A stretch of DNA of 64,000 nucleotides. Origin: Adiantum capillus-veneris. Taxonomy: Eukaryota; Streptophyta; Polypodiopsida; Polypodiales; Pteridaceae. The notes below the pieces were generated by a model that made no database searches, was not told the origin of the DNA, and worked only from the letters and a program-made list of their open reading frames with translations. Of the stretch, positions 31,489 to 44,377 are shown in pieces (the first letter of the stretch is position 1; the number at the start of each line of letters is the position of its first letter). The position numbers and the translations under genes were made by a program. The stretch spans positions 159,480,247 to 159,544,246 of the forward strand of contig CM043943.1 of the NCBI GenBank assembly GCA_014529385.2. The letters run 5' to 3'.

Positions 31489-34400
31489 TTATGTATGGAC
31501 CTTAACCAATGTAATAAGGCCATCCTCAAGCACTTCTCGTATGAAGTGATACCGCACATCAATATGCTTTGTGCGTGCATGAAACATGGCGTTCTTTGCC
31601 AGACATATGACACTCTGGCTATCACAACCAAGCATAGGTGCCTTGGCAGGCAAATCAAACTCACTGCATAGGCGTGCTAACCAAATAGCTTCTTTGGAAG
31701 CCTCAGTGGCTGAAATATATTCAACCTCTGTCGTAGGCAATGCAACAATCTTTTGCAATCTAGAACACCATGAAACAGCACCTCCCGCAAGAGTAAATAC
31801 ATAGCCACTTGTGGATTTCCGTGTATCCACATCACCAGCCATGTCAGAGTCACAAAATCCCTTCAACTCCATTGGTCCTTTACCATAGCAGAGGCATTTG
31901 TTTTTAGTCCATTTTAAGTACCTCATAATGGACTTCACTGCATCCCAATGCAACCTGCCTGGATTAGCCATAAACCGGCTCACAACTCCCACTGCATGGG
32001 CTATGTCGGGCCTAGTAGCAACCATAGCATACATAAGTGAACCACAAGCTGAAGCATAAGGCACACTTTGCATGTCATTGGCTTCTTCCTTTGACTTGGG
32101 ATAATCATCCTTGGAGATTTTAACATATGGCTGTAATGGCACACCAAGAGGCTTTGCTTCAGCCATGTTAAATCTGTCCAGCACCTTTTCAATGTACTTT
32201 TCTTGCGACAAATACAATAGGCGCTTGTCTCTTTGCCGTGTAACACGCACTCCAAGTATATGTTCAGCTGCCCCAAGGTCTATCATTGAAAACGCAGATT
32301 TCAACTGCCCTTTAAGAGCATCAACAATGCTTCTTTTCTTCAGCTATCAACATATCGTCTACATAGAGCACAAGAATGATAGGGCTGCCATCCTCATCAC
32401 GTTTGGTATACAAACAATGGTCTGCATGGCTTCTTTTGTAACCATGTTTAAGCATGAAGCGATCAAACTTCTTGTACCACTGTCTAGATGATTGTTTCAG
32501 CCCATACAAGCTTCTATTGAGCATACATACCAAATGTTCCTTGCCAGGGATAACCAAACCCTCGGGTTGCTTCATGTAAAGCTCTTCTTCCACATCACCA
32601 TGCAAGAAAGCGGTATGTACATCCATTTGGTCCATTTCCAAATCAAGAGCAGCCACAATGGCAAACAATACACGCAAAGTGGTCATCTTCACAACAGGAG
32701 AGAACACTTCCTTAAAGTCTATGCCCTTGGTTTGAACATATCCCTTTGCCACAAGCCTTGCCTTATACTTGGGTTTTGTATCAACAGTCTTGATTTTATA
32801 CACCCATTTGTTAGGAATAGCCTTCCTTCCTTTGGGCAATTCAACCAAATCCCAAGTATGATTAGCATGCAAAGCTTTAATCTCTTCCTGCATAGCAAGC
32901 TCCCACTTGTTGCTGTGCTCACATGTCTTTGTCTCTTTATACGTAAGAGGCTCTCCCTCATCTGTCAACATAATGTGATGCAAAGAGGGGTCATATCGAC
33001 TCACAGGCCGTCTTTGAAGAGTAGACCGTCTCACCCAATTATCCACTTTATCCGGCAATGGGTTTACATCAGGTGGCACTACAAAATCATCAACAATGGG
33101 CTGCTGTACATCATTTTCAGCACCATTTTCAGCATTGTTTCTTGGCTGCAAATGCCCTTCAGGAGCCTCAATTTGCTGTCCAACATCATCTGGCTCAAAC
33201 ACCACTGGATCATCTACATTTTCAGCCATTTGTGGTGCATCCTGAGGGTCAAAAATAGGCCTAACAGGCGGCTGGTCATGCTGAAATTTCACCCTTTTAT
33301 GGTCATGCTTTGAGGCACAATTGTTTTGAAGCAGCCTTGACTCATTAAAAACAACATCCCGGCTCCGTATAACCCTTTTGAGCTGAGGTAACCAAATCCT
33401 GTAACCCATTTCGCCTTCTTCACCATATCCCATGAAGAGGCCTTTAATGGACTTCGCATCTCGTTTACTCCTCAACTCAGGTCTAACATTCACAAAAGCT
33501 TCGCAACCAAAAATGCGTAAGTGATCATATGAAGCAGGCTTGCCAGACCAAACCTCTTCAGGGATGTCATCTTTCATAGACATGTGAGGGGATCGATTGC
33601 ATATATGCACTGCAGTTTTCAAAGCTTCTCCCCAAAATCCATGGGAGAGATTAACTGTGGACAACATGCATCTCACCCTCTCACAAAGTGTCCTATTGAA
33701 TCTTTCAGCCACACCATTAGAAGAGGGGTTGTATGGCACAGTAAGCTCCCTCTTAATGCCCAAATTTTCACAAAACTTGTTAAATTCAGCACTTGTGTAC
33801 TCCCCCCCCATTGTCTGTACGCAAGCATTTTAGCTTTCTACCTGTTTGGGTGGTCACAAATGCATGAAATCTCTTTAACGCAACAAAGGCTTCATCCTTA
33901 GACTTAAGCCAATAAACCCAAATTTTCCTAGAATGATCATCAACAAAGGAGACAAAATAACATGCACCACCCATAGACTTAGTAGGCATGCTACATACAT
34001 CGGAATGTACAAGATCAAGCACACAAGATTTACGAGAGACACCAGAGTAATAAGAACGCTTCACTTGCTTGCCATATTGACATTCATTACAAAAGTCGAG
34101 CTTTGTGCCTTTAGCATCAAGCTTGTTCAAAGTACAAAGCTTAGAAAGGCCCTTTTGGCTCATATGGCCAAGCCTCTTGTGCCACAACTCCATGTGAGAG
34201 TTAATTTCAGCCAATGCAATAAACTTGCCCAACACGGCTTTTCCATGCATGCAGTAAAGTGTCCCTTTCTTTGTGCCCTTTACAATCAGCCTTGAGCCTT
34301 TGGTCATTTTCCATGACCCTCTCTCAAACAAGATGCTGTAACCATGCATATCCATCTGACCAACAGAAAGCAGACTCTTCTTGATTCCCGGCATATATCG

Positions 34401-34644
34401 AACATCATGCAAGACAAGCTCATTTGTGCCATCTATGGAGAGATGCACAGTGCCAATACCCTCAATGGAACATGCATGATTGTTTCCAAGGTATACATGG
34501 CCACGCTTGCCTGCATCAAAAGTAGAGAAACACTCCTTGATAGGAGTCACATGAAATGAAGCACCGGAATCAACAATCCAAGTCTGGGACAATGCATCAT
34601 TGACAGTCAATAAAGCATCAATAAGATCACTCTTGGTGATCTGC
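31489..34644 (-). pseudogene. Copia pol: protease, integrase, RT, RNase H; two frameshifts
   Basis: The minus strand from 34610 shows the protease WIVDSGASFHVTP, the GAG-pre-integrase motif LWHKRLGHMSQKGLSKL and the integrase core start (LDLVHSDVCSMPT). An extra G in an 8-G run at about 33802-33810 shifts the frame; the next frame begins GGEYTSAEFNKFCENLGIKR and includes VPYNPSSNGVAERFNRTLCE, then RT (NKWVYKIKTVDTKPKYKARL, RSLYGLKQSSRQWYKKFDRF, VLYVDDMLIAEEKK). A single-base insertion near 32330 shifts again to IDLGAAEHILGVRVTRQRDK and RNase H (VALPTTEVEYISATEASKEA). Apart from these two indels the coding sequence is remarkably whole. Confidence 0.93.
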
Positions 34645-36614
34645 TGTCACAAACGGGGGCGCATAACAATGTAACATATACTCGGATAAATAGAATTTAT
34701 CACTTAATACTGAAGCCAAAGGATATAGAGAGAAATAGATAGAGAGAGATAGAGAGTGAGAAGATAGACACAATCTGGGGACCAGAAGATGGGCTGGTCC
34801 CCCCCCGTAATAGTATCTTTATTACTGAGGAGAAGTCTATACAAGCACTTGAACCGAACGTATTACCACGTTCGTTCTAGAATAAGACTTGATGGTTCCC
34901 GGAAGCCTCAGCTTCCGATTCCTAGGGCAAAACCCTATTCCAGGAACTTCCGTTCCTTATTCTAAGTCCTCGAGAATCAAGGTTTTCGCCTCTGGATCTC
35001 ACCTTCCAGACTCAAGGCCTGGCATCCCTGCAACTCTTTTCCAACTCTCTTTCTAGAGTCCTCTTCCCGCAGAACAACTCTGCTTTCCCGGACACGAAGT
35101 CCTTACTTGGGAATCCCAACTTCCGGATCACAACTTGAGAGACTACCTCTCTCCGATCCGTGGATCTACTTCCCAACTCGGGTACGAAACCCTTGGGCTG
35201 ATCTGGCTCTAGTTCTTCAGAGCGCTTTTCTCCTGCAGAGGCTCATGCCTTCCTCTGCTCCTACTCCCTCACGAAGAGGAAGTACACCTGCAATCAAATA
35301 CTCAAAGATCATAACATGAAAAACGTTACCTTCAAAGTCTCGACGCTCGAAACGCAACTCCGTTCTCGAAAAGCAATTCCCCGGAAGAGATCTCTCTATA
35401 GAAAATCCTCTCTTCCAATCCTACACACAAAAGAGGTGTGTTCTCGGGTTCCTTCTTGTAAATCAGCCCCATCTACGACGTTTATGGGCTGAAAACAGAG
35501 AAAAACAGCAGCTTGTCACGATGGAAACACGCTTCGTAGGCACTTCTTCGCGAGGGAACTCGCGCACTGGGTCTTGGCAACATCTGGTACACTTGGGGCA
35601 GCCATGGGCATCACCGGCAACGTCTTCTTTACGGCTAAAATCTGCAGGAGCATCTCCTCCTCGCAAAGATTGGTCCTCCCCTCTAAGTGAGGGCATGTGA
35701 TGCTTTTATAGCTCCTAGCCACGGGCACGAATAGCTGCTCGCGTAGAGATTGCGGCCGTTTTTTTTTTTTTTTTTTTTTTTCCTGTTCTGCCAGAAACAG
35801 AGAGAGAAAACGCTGGCTGATCTGTTGCCTTATTTATCAGATGGCTGCCCACTTATTAAGTGGGCGGCCGGCGTATTTTAAAAATAGTATGAACTTGCCC
35901 AAAAACTCAATAAAACCTGATAAGTTAAAAACAATGCTTTCACAGCACTTCCCAGGCGTCCCTGGATGCAATCACATGCACAGTTGCAATGCAGACATAG
36001 ACTTCCTCGCGGGAAAGCATCTGCTTTCCCGAAAAGCAATCCCGCTTTCTCAAAAAGCATCTGTTTTTCCTCAAAGTTTCCTCTGAACCCATCTTCATTC
36101 AAGTGCTTGCTTTTTTCCTTGTGCACAATTCTAACACAGTTCGGAATTTCCTCTCGACTATGGATATTCCCTTTCCGATGCACCCGTCACCCACCTTGTG
36201 GCGCATCAGGAATACCCATCACCTAGGCCTTTCCTACCGAACTTACGGTACAATCTCCTTCACGATGCTCTATGTCACCCATCCTATGAAGCATCAGAGA
36301 TGTCCGTTCCCGGATGGTCGGATACTTCTTTCCGATGCTCCCTGTCACCCATCCGATGTGATGCATCAGAAGTACCCGTTCCTGGTGGCCTTACAGATAT
36401 TCCCGTTCTCAGTGTTCTCGTCATTACTTTAAATGACGCACTAGGAATACTCTGTACTCGGATGTCTCCAGTGAGAAAAGCCTTCTCACTTAAAATTCCA
36501 ATAATTCATTTATAATTATTTTTCCTTGGTGTTCCAAGCGAGAAAACCCTCACTTATAAATCCAATAATTCATTTAGAATTATTTTTCTGTAAGATAAAG
36601 CCAATTTAGCAACA
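34645..36614 (-). repeat. Solo-LTR-like insertion inside the Copia element (TSD TCTGC)
   Basis: A 1,970-bp segment between TCTGC (34640-34644) and TCTGC (36615-36619), starting TGTCACAAACGGGGG and ending AATTTAGCAACA. Removing it rejoins the host Copia frame exactly (gag ending HSQDMQ, then ITKSDLIDALLTVNDA). No coding region is recognised and no internal second LTR is seen, so a solo LTR is the simplest reading. It includes a T-run of about 23 at 35759-35781 and three degenerate units with GATGC..GTCACCCA..GCATCAG at about 36176, 36262 and 36336. Confidence 0.82.
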
Positions 36615-37595
36615 TCTGCATGTCCTGTGAATGAACATTTAGAGAGGCATCAAAGTCATAAGCATCATCATCTGACAAAGTGGCACACAAGATGTCCTCT
36701 ACATTTGACAGCTCCTCAATCACGACACTAGAAGCCACATTGGCCTTCTCTTTGTCCTTTGAGCTATCCTGTGCATCTGCCTTGACTTCCTTCTTCTCTT
36801 TCTTTTTGTCTCCGCCATTCTTTTTCCTTTCTAACTCAGCTTTATAGTACCTGCAATTGGGTTTCTTGTGACCCTTCCTGCCACATTGATAGCAAGTCAC
36901 ATCACCCTTGCCTTTGCTTGCATTTCCCCTTTCTTTACTCCTACTCTTACTCCTTTGTGCATAAGCATTCTTTCTTTCTGTCCTGCGTCTAACCATGTTG
37001 GCAAAGCTGCCTCCCTCTCCACTTGCTTTCCTCCTGATTTCTTCATTCAAGATAGAACCCCTAACACCATCAAAGATCAAATTGTGGTTATTGGACAACG
37101 AAACCACCAAAGTTTCCCATGACTCAGGTAAGGTCATAAGCAAGAAGATAGTCTTCAGCTTATCATCAAAAGGGGGCAAGCCAGAATCCTGTAACTGCGA
37201 CAAAGTAGGTGCGAACAATAACAAGTGCTCTGTCGCGCTCTTGGACTCATCTAGTTGCATGCTAACAAGCTTTCGCATCAAGTGCAGCTGGTTGACAGGC
37301 GTTGTATTTTCATACATTCCCTTTAACTTCTCCCACACATCAAAAGCAATCGTGAGACCTTTTACATCAATGACGGTCTCATCTGTCATGGCCATTTTAA
37401 TGTATGTAACGGCCTTCCTGTTCATGCTAACCCATGCTTCATCCGTCATATTCTGTGGCTTGACCTGTTCAAGTGCCCCTTTGCAATCCTTAAGAAATAG
37501 GATCCTTGAATCCTGTCTTTTCAAAGATCAAAACCTGTACCATCGAACCTCCTAATCTCGAAGAGGTTCTTCACATCCGAAGAAGATGAGGCCAT
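36615..37595 (-). pseudogene. Copia gag (UBN2-type) with CCHC knuckle, one stop and one frameshift
   Basis: The start ATG at 37593-37595 (minus) opens MASSSSDVKNLFEIRRFDG, then a TGA where Trp is expected (FDL, stop, KDRIQG) and a frameshift into LFLKDCKGALEQVKPQNMTD. The UBN2-type capsid region follows (VNQLHLMRKLVSMQLDESKS, LLMTLPESWETLVVSLSNNH), then a basic region and the zinc knuckle CYQCGRKGHKKPNC (about 36895-36855). An acidic C-terminal tail leads into pol across the inserted solo LTR. Confidence 0.9.
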
Positions 37596-38338
37596 AGTTG
37601 CACGAAATGAGAGGGATAATACGCTGAATTTTTGGGCAAAATGCGCAAAAATCGGAGTATAGCCTCACAGAGATGTGCACTACAGCTCCAAATGGTCACA
37701 GGAGCAATTTGGGGCAAAATAGGACGATTTGGACACAAAATTCAATTTCTGAAGTTTATGTGCAAGAAATTTCAGCGAGCGAATTTGTGCTCGAAAACAA
37801 AGAATTTAGTTGTTTTTAGCCTCAGAACACATACATAAAGCTAATACACAGCCTTCAGAAGCATGTAAGTGCAAAAGCCCCAATTTGTAGCATCAAAATT
37901 GCATGAAATTGAGCCACAAATGGTCATACATCGACAAAATTTGTCAAATGTGCGTAGATTGCATCAATTTGCACTTTCCCGAATGTAATCGCACCATAAA
38001 AACACTTGCAAAAACTTGCGTAAATCTGAAATTTGCTTAAAACACCTGTTTTAGGGCTTGTTTTTCGGCAATTTCAGGGTTTTCGGGTAGCGGGGACTTA
38101 GCAAAAGTATTCCCACACCTTAATACATCGTTTGCAAAACCTGTATTTTCGCTGTCATAACCTGTAATTTCCTGTTTTTGACCTAATTTCAACCTGTTTT
38201 AGGTCAATTTGGGTTGCCAGGAGCTCTCTGCTGTCCGGGGACGAGTCCTTTGGCGACGAAATTGCAAAATCTTGCGATAAAGTTGACCTTCTTGGCTGAA
38301 ATTCAACGTTTGCAGGTTCGGAGGCAAACCCTAATCGG

Positions 38339-38350
38339 GCTCTGATACCA
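38339..38350 (-). other. Primer-binding site, tRNA-iMet type
   Basis: Minus strand TGGTATCAGAGC, two nucleotides inside the 5' LTR (38353-38625). Confidence 0.9.
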
Positions 38351-38352
38351 GT

Positions 38353-38625
38353 TGATGAGCGCGCGGCGGTGTGTGCAAGTGAAAGAGCACGCGAGGAAGT
38401 GCAGTGTGTGTGCAGAGAGGGGAGGCGAAGAGCATCAGGAGAGGAAGCGCTAGCAGAAGAAGAGGGAGAGAGAGAGAGCTCACGTTTTTGGGAAAAACTC
38501 AATAAGTAAGTTTTGGGTTTTCCCACTTTTATTATAAGTGACCTTTAAAAAATGTGTCCAGGTTCATATTCTGGACAAAGTATAAAAATGTACAAAAAGG
38601 GGTTATTTAGGCCTTTAACCCAATA
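38353..38625 (-). repeat. 5' LTR of the minus-strand Copia
   Basis: 273 bp. The distal end reads CCCAATA instead of CCCAACA of its partner, so the terminal CA is mutated. The 5-bp flanking duplication GTGAC follows. Confidence 0.88.
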
Positions 38626-39589
38626 GTGACCCTCGACTCAATGGATTTTCACAGAGATGCACAGAGTTGGCTTGAGCAGGAGACTGGAGGACTGCTTCGT
38701 TGTGAGTTTGCTCCGCAACTGCGGTGAGGCTTGGAGCAACATCAACCTACTTGCATGGAGGAGCGCCTGAGACAGCCCCTTGTTTGGAACCCCATGGTTA
38801 GCACTCAGAGAGGCCACTCGGTTGGTAGTCGGCCTCATGTTTCCTGGGGTCCCATGGTAGAGGGTCGAGCACGCTCTCTAGGTGACTGGTTACAATTTTC
38901 AGGCTTGTCAGAGGAGCTTCAGGGCATTCAGCTACAGGGCATGAGAGGGGTGCGGAGCATGTGTCAGGACATCTCAGAGGCAATACCAGCTGAGTGGCTC
39001 ACACCTCTCGAGTCAACAGCGCCCAGATGGATGGGAGCCTTCACGCGATTGGAGGTTCTTATCTCACTTCGGGCTTGCTCAGAGACTATACCCTCCCTGT
39101 TTTTCGAGCTACAGGGTGGGGGACGCCTACACCGAGTTGCAGTAGAGGCCTCGCAGGTGGCAGAGTGCTGTTTTCAGAGGATCCGTGTGGTGGGCATCTG
39201 TGGAGGACTTGGCATAGATCCCGACCCAGCAGCTCTTGAGACTGGCCATTGGAGACTGTGGGCTTGGGAGAGCTGTCCACTGGCACGAGTACAGTGGGAT
39301 CCTGGAGAGTGGCTTTGGAGGGACCCTCTCTCTGCAGACCATCCAGGCGTCCCTTTCTTTCAGTACACTGTTCGACTGGGACGTCACATACTGGCAGCGC
39401 AGAGAGAGGCTCGTCTTGCTGCAACACCTCATTGGCAGGAGGAGGGTCTCACAGTTGAGTTCTTGGCAGCTTTTTGGGAGAGCTTAAGGACTCCAAACAG
39501 CAGAGACGAGTCACTTTGTTCCAGAGCTACAGCAGTAGGGAGCTGGCTTGTACATTGTGGTCTCTTGGCCGCATGTACAGCTTGTGGCC
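38626..39589 (+). pseudogene. LINE ORF2, C-terminal region
   Basis: The frame from about 38731 contains RQPLVWNPMV near 38770, EGRARSLGDWLQFSGLSEEL (38862-38915) and LESTAPRWMG. WRLWAWESCPLARVQWDPGE (39254-39313) recalls the C-terminal part of plant L1 ORF2, before the usual zinc-finger-like tail. No known catalytic motif is present here. It is cut by the plus-strand Copia at 39590 after TGGCC. Confidence 0.8.
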
Positions 39590-40374
39590 TGTTAAGTATG
39601 GAGCCTGATTTATCCTTGTAATTTTCTGTGGTAAAAGTGCACATTTGTAAGGCCCCCATTATGAGGAGAAGCCATCATGCGTGAAGGAAAATCACTCACC
39701 GGAAACCAAAATTTTCACGGACAAGAATCAGGGGCAACTTTAAAGGCCTCGGGGGCGGAGGCCCCCTGAGGCTTTTCTTTTTCGTCGGAATATTCTTTTT
39801 CGCCGGAATATTATGGCTGGACGACGGCCGGAAAGTGGTCGGAAAACAACGGTCGGTTGGCCGGTGGCCGGTAGTCAATGGCCGGTGGCCGGTGGTCGGA
39901 AGTCAATGGCCGGTGGCCGGTGGCCGAATTCAAAAGCGGACTTGTGTTCTCAAGGGCGGCCACACATGGGCGGATTGGAGGGTCCGATTTGGACTTATTC
40001 GCACAAGGGCGGCTACACATGGCTGTCTCTCATAAGAGAGGGCAGTCCTTTTGGCCTATAAAAGGAGGCCATTTCTACACACATTTCATAGTGTGAAGTT
40101 GATGCAACAAGGTGAGTGTGAGGTGGTGAGAGTGAAGCAAGGCGGGAGCTCCATTAAGGGTATAATCCCTTTGTAAACTACTTCTTGTTTTGAAGTACTA
40201 GAGCCATTGAGTGGCTGCTTTCCCGTGGACGTAGCCCACATTGGGTGAACCACGTATATCGTGTGTACTCTCTCTCTCTCTCTCTCTACTCTATAATCTC
40301 GTGTATATAAATCTGTCTCTCTCCATTAAGTAATCTACTCAATTATCTATTTAGCTACGTCTTATTTCCTAACA
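39590..40374 (+). repeat. 5' LTR of the plus-strand Copia
   Basis: 785 bp. Contains repeated GGCCGGTGGCCGGT words at about 39855-39925, a TATA-type box (GGCCTATAAAAGGAGG near 40052) with a transcription start expected some 30 bp on, and a (CT)n tract at 40268-40288. Confidence 0.93.
40052..40066 (+). promoter_or_regulatory. TATA-box promoter in the Copia LTR
   Basis: GGCCTATAAAAGGAGG is a strong TATA box in the expected U3/R position; the same motif occurs in the 3' LTR at about 44809. Upstream GGCCGGTGGCCGGT repeats could be an enhancer array; that part is inference. Confidence 0.7.
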
Positions 40375-40376
40375 AC

Positions 40377-40388
40377 TGGTATCAGAGC
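40377..40388 (+). other. Primer-binding site, tRNA-iMet type
   Basis: TGGTATCAGAGC two nucleotides after the LTR end CCTAACA. Confidence 0.93.
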
Positions 40389-40447
40389 AAGGTTTGCTCG
40401 TAGCTAAATTATCTTAAGGAAAGGATTCCTTGAATTGAGTGGGAGTT

Positions 40448-43400
40448 ATGGCGGAGGAAGGGAAGCTCAAGATTGAGAAGTTCAATGGCAAAAACTACCA
40501 ACATTGGAAGATGCAGATTGAAGACTATCTCTACCAGAAGGACCTCTATTTGCCACTAGGCGGTCTTGCGAAGAAGCCCGCAACAATGGCAAATGAAGCA
40601 TGGATTGTCCTTGATCGAAAGGCACTGGGAACAATCCGGTTAAGCTTGGCGTCAACGGTGGCCTTCAATGTTTCGGAGATGAAGACCACGGAGGACTTGA
40701 TGAAGTCACTTGACGACTTCTACGAGAAACCATCGGCATCCAATAAGGTATTTCTTATGAAGCGCTTGTTCAATCTAAAGATGGCAAAGAATGGTTCAGT
40801 TGCAGAACACCTAAATGACTTTAACACAAACATAAGTCAACTTCGATCAGTGAAAATCAATTTCGATGACGAAGTGCGAGCTCTCCTTATACTATCATCT
40901 CTACCGGATAGTTGGGACAGCCTTGTGATGGCTGTAAGTAATTCTATCTCTGGCACAAATACTCTTAAGTTTGATGATGTTGTGGGTGTTCTCCTAAGCG
41001 AGGAAATGCGAAGGAGAAGCACAGGAGAATCATCAAGTGCTGCACTATCAGTGGAAACAAGAGGAAGGCTTAAGGAGAGGTTCAAAAACCAAAAGGGTCG
41101 TGATCGCTCAAGGCGGAGCAAGTCACGCACAAAGTCAGTTCTTGAATGTTGGAACTGCGGCAAGAAGGGCCACGTCAAGAAGGATTGCTGGTCCAAGAAG
41201 AAGAAGGAGACAAAGTCTCAAGACAACAAGCCAATATCGGAGGCCAATGTGGCAGGTAAAGTAGAGCAAGATGCTCTAATTCTCTCATTAGACAATGTGT
41301 CTAATTCCTGGATAGTAGATTCCGGGGCTTCATTCCATGCGACACCACACAAGCAACATTTCCAAGACTACACCAAAGGTAATTTTGGGTATGTATACTT
41401 GGGAGATGATGAAGCTTGTGAGATTGTCGGCAAAGGTACAGTTTCTGTCAAAACTGCTAACGGAAATGAATGGAAGCTTAAAGATGTTAAGCATGTTCCT
41501 TCTCTTCGCAAAAATTTGATCTCTACAGGACAATTGGACGATGAAGGTCACAACATTGCATTCGGAAACAAACGGTGGAAGATCTCAAAGGGATCTTTGG
41601 TGGTTGCCAAGGGCGAAAAAGTCGGTACACTTTACTTGTGTACTGTTAGCACGCAACCTTCAGCTTGTGTAGCAACTACAGAAGTTGACAGTGCGGTGTG
41701 GCACTACCGACTTGGGCATATGAGTGCCAAAGGAATGCAAATCCTTCAAACAAAGAAGCTTCTACCAGGTTTGAAAGAAGTGGACTTAGAGTTCTGTGAA
41801 GATTGTGTTTATGGTAAACAAAAGAGGGTAAAATTTCAAAAATCAGGAAATGAAAGAAAAAATAAAAAACTTGAGTTGGTTCATTCTGATGTTTGGGGTC
41901 CTGCAAGTACACAATCACTTAGTGGCTCATTGTACTATGTAACATTCATAGACGATGCGACTAAAAAAACATGGGTTTATGTCATGAAGAATAAATCCGA
42001 TGTATTTTCCATATTTCAAAAGTGGAAAGCCTTTGTGGAGAATGAAACAGGTACCAAGGTGAAATGCCTTAGATCCGACAATGGAGGCGAATATTGCAGC
42101 CAAGCTTTTGAAAGCTTTTGTGCTAGCAATGGCATTCGGAGGCAAAGGACAACCCCAAGGACACCTCAACAAAATGGGATTTCGGAAAGGATGAACAGAA
42201 CAATCATGGAACGAGCACGAAGCATGCGGCTACATGCAGGCCTACCGCTTGAGCTTTGGGCGGAAGCTGTAAGTACGTCTGTGTACTTAATCAATCGTTC
42301 ACCCTCAACGGCATTGGATGGGGGAGTTCCAGAAGAGGCATGGACAGGTAAACCGGTGAATTATGCATTTCTCAAAGTGTTTGGGTGTGAGGCTTTCATG
42401 CACATAGATAGAAGCTTAAGATCAAAGCTAGATGCAAAGTCCAAAAAGTGTTTCTTCATTGGCTATGGAGAAGGAGACTTTGGGTATCGCCTATTGAATC
42501 CTGAAGATGGTAAAATCTTAAGGAGTAGGGATGTAATTTTTAACGAACAAAATATGTACAAAGATTACTTGGAAAGAAAACAAACAAAAGAAACAGGTGA
42601 TGAGTACATGGAGCTTGAGGACGGTGAAGACTCAAGGACTGCAAACGGTGACAATGTGCAACAACGTCAACCAAATGAGGAGCCTCAACCTATTCCTCGA
42701 AGATCTACAAGAGCAAGTAGACCTCCAGAAAGGTTTGTCCCTTTCTTCAACCATCTCTTGATCTCAGATTCTGGAGAGCCGGAATCATATGAAGAAGCTA
42801 TGCAACATGAATCCAAAGAAGAATGGACGAAGAGCATGCAAGTGGAGATGGACTCACTACATCGCAACCAAACATGGGAGTTGGTTGAGTTGCCTAAAGG
42901 TAAGCGGGCACTTCAAAACAAATGGGTGTACAAGCTAAAGGAAGAAGAAGGTGGGAAGAAAAGGTACAAGTCTAGGCTTGTGGTAAAAGGTTTTTCTCAA
43001 AAGAAAGGTATTGACTTCAATGAAATATTTTCTCCTGTTGTAAAAATGAACTCAATTAGGCTTGTCTTAAGCCTTGTGGCTGCTCATGATCTAAATCTCG
43101 AGCAAATGGATGTAAATACGGCATTCCCTTACGGTGACTTAGAGGAGGAAATCTACATGCTTCAACCAAAGGGGTATGAAGTAAAAGGTAAGGAGAAAAT
43201 GGTTTGCAGATTAAAGAAGAGCTTGTATGGTTTAAAGCAAGCATCAAGACAATGGTACTTGAAGTTTGATCGATGGATGTTGGATCATGGATTCACAAGA
43301 TGCAACTCGGATCACTGCGTCTACACGGAGAATTTGGGAGATGGGAAATTCATCATCCTAATGTTGCATGTTGATGACATGTTGATTGCAAGTGCTAACA

Positions 43401-44329
43401 TGCAGGACATCAAAGACCTAAAAGAGGAGCTGTCCAAATCTTTTTCAATGAAAGATTTAGGTGCTGCAAAGAGGATACTTGGTATGAAAATATCAAGGGA
43501 CAGGACGAAGAAAACAATAAAGCTATCTCAACAAGATTACATCAAGAAGGTACTAGAAAGGTTTGCAATGCAAAATGCAAAACCAGTTTCTACACCTTTG
43601 GCTGGTCATTTTAAACTAACGAAGGATATGTGTCCAAAGACACAAGTAGAGATAGCCTATATGTCTAAAGTTCCATATGCTGCAGCGGTAGGTTCTCTAA
43701 TGTATGCTATGGTCTGGACAAGGCCAGACATTGCACATGCAGTGGGAGTTGTGAGTAGGTTCATGGACAACCCAAGTAAAGAGCATTGGCAAGCTGTGAA
43801 GTGGATACTTAGGTATCTAAAAGAGACAACAACAAATGCTTTGTATTTTGGAGGAACTGATATTTTTCTAGAAGGGTATGCTGATGCAGATATGGCAGGT
43901 GACAAACATACTTGAAGGAGCACTACTGGCTATGTGTTCATGATTGGAGGCACAGCAGTAAGCTGGGCTTCAAAGCTGCAGAAAGTGGTTTCACTTTCTA
44001 CCACGGAAGCAGAGTATGTAGCAATGACGGAGGCAAGGAAAGAAATTCTGTGGCTTCACAGATTCTTAGAAGAGCTTGGATTCAAACAAGACAATTGTGT
44101 CTTGTATAGTGATAGCCAAAGCGCTATCCATCTTGCGAAGAACTCAGCCTTTCATTCAAGGACAAAGCACATTGAGGTGAGATATCACTTCATACGCACT
44201 CTTTTGGAAGAGGGACAACTAAAGCTAGGAAAGGTGCATACAAGTGAAAATCCTGCAGACATGTTTACAAAGGTGGTCAACAAGGAGAAGTTGAGTTTTT
44301 GCTCATCTTCAATCGGCATTCAAGGATAA
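40448..44329 (+). pseudogene. Copia gag-pol polyprotein, one nonsense codon
   Basis: The ATG at 40448 opens MAEEGKLKIEKFNGKNYQHW. Gag (UBN2-like) extends through FLMKRLFNLKMAKNGSVAEH to the zinc knuckle CWNCGKKGHVKKDC (about 41145). Protease: WIVDSGASFHATP (41307). Pre-integrase: WHYRLGHMSAKGMQIL. Integrase core: LVHSDVWGPAS, YVTFIDDATKKTWVYVMKN, CLRSDNGGEYCS, TPQQNGISERMNRTIME. RT: NKWVYKLKEEEGGKKRYKSR, KSLYGLKQASRQWY, LMLHVDDMLIAS. RNase [21 protein letters not shown] and [20 protein letters not shown]. One TGA at 43913-43915 replaces a codon between GDKHT and RSTTGYVF (CGA to TGA would explain it); the frame is otherwise open over about 1,290 codons. The usual catalytic YVDD is HVDD here, and the usual AFLHGD reads AFPYGD. 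Confidence 0.95.
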
Positions 44330-44377
44330 GAAGCCAGAATGGAAAGCAGTCACAGGTTTGGTTTGGAGATTAGTCTC

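Larger units (their letters stand above)
31096..38625 (-). mobile_element. Copia LTR retrotransposon (minus) carrying a nested insert
   Basis: Flanks are GCGAC (31091-31095) and GTGAC (38626-38630), a 5-bp duplication with one later substitution. On the minus strand the 5' LTR is 38353-38625, then the tRNA-iMet primer site, gag (37595-36615), a 1,970-bp solo-LTR-like insertion (34645-36614), then protease, integrase, RT and RNase H (to about 31489), polypurine tract and 3' LTR (31096-31373). The LTRs differ by a few percent, so this insertion is older than the neighbouring chromovirus. Confidence 0.92.

Noticed and set aside
32492-33313. A 273-codon plus-strand frame
   Set aside because: Antisense to the Copia integrase/RT, which has clear motifs; no own domain.
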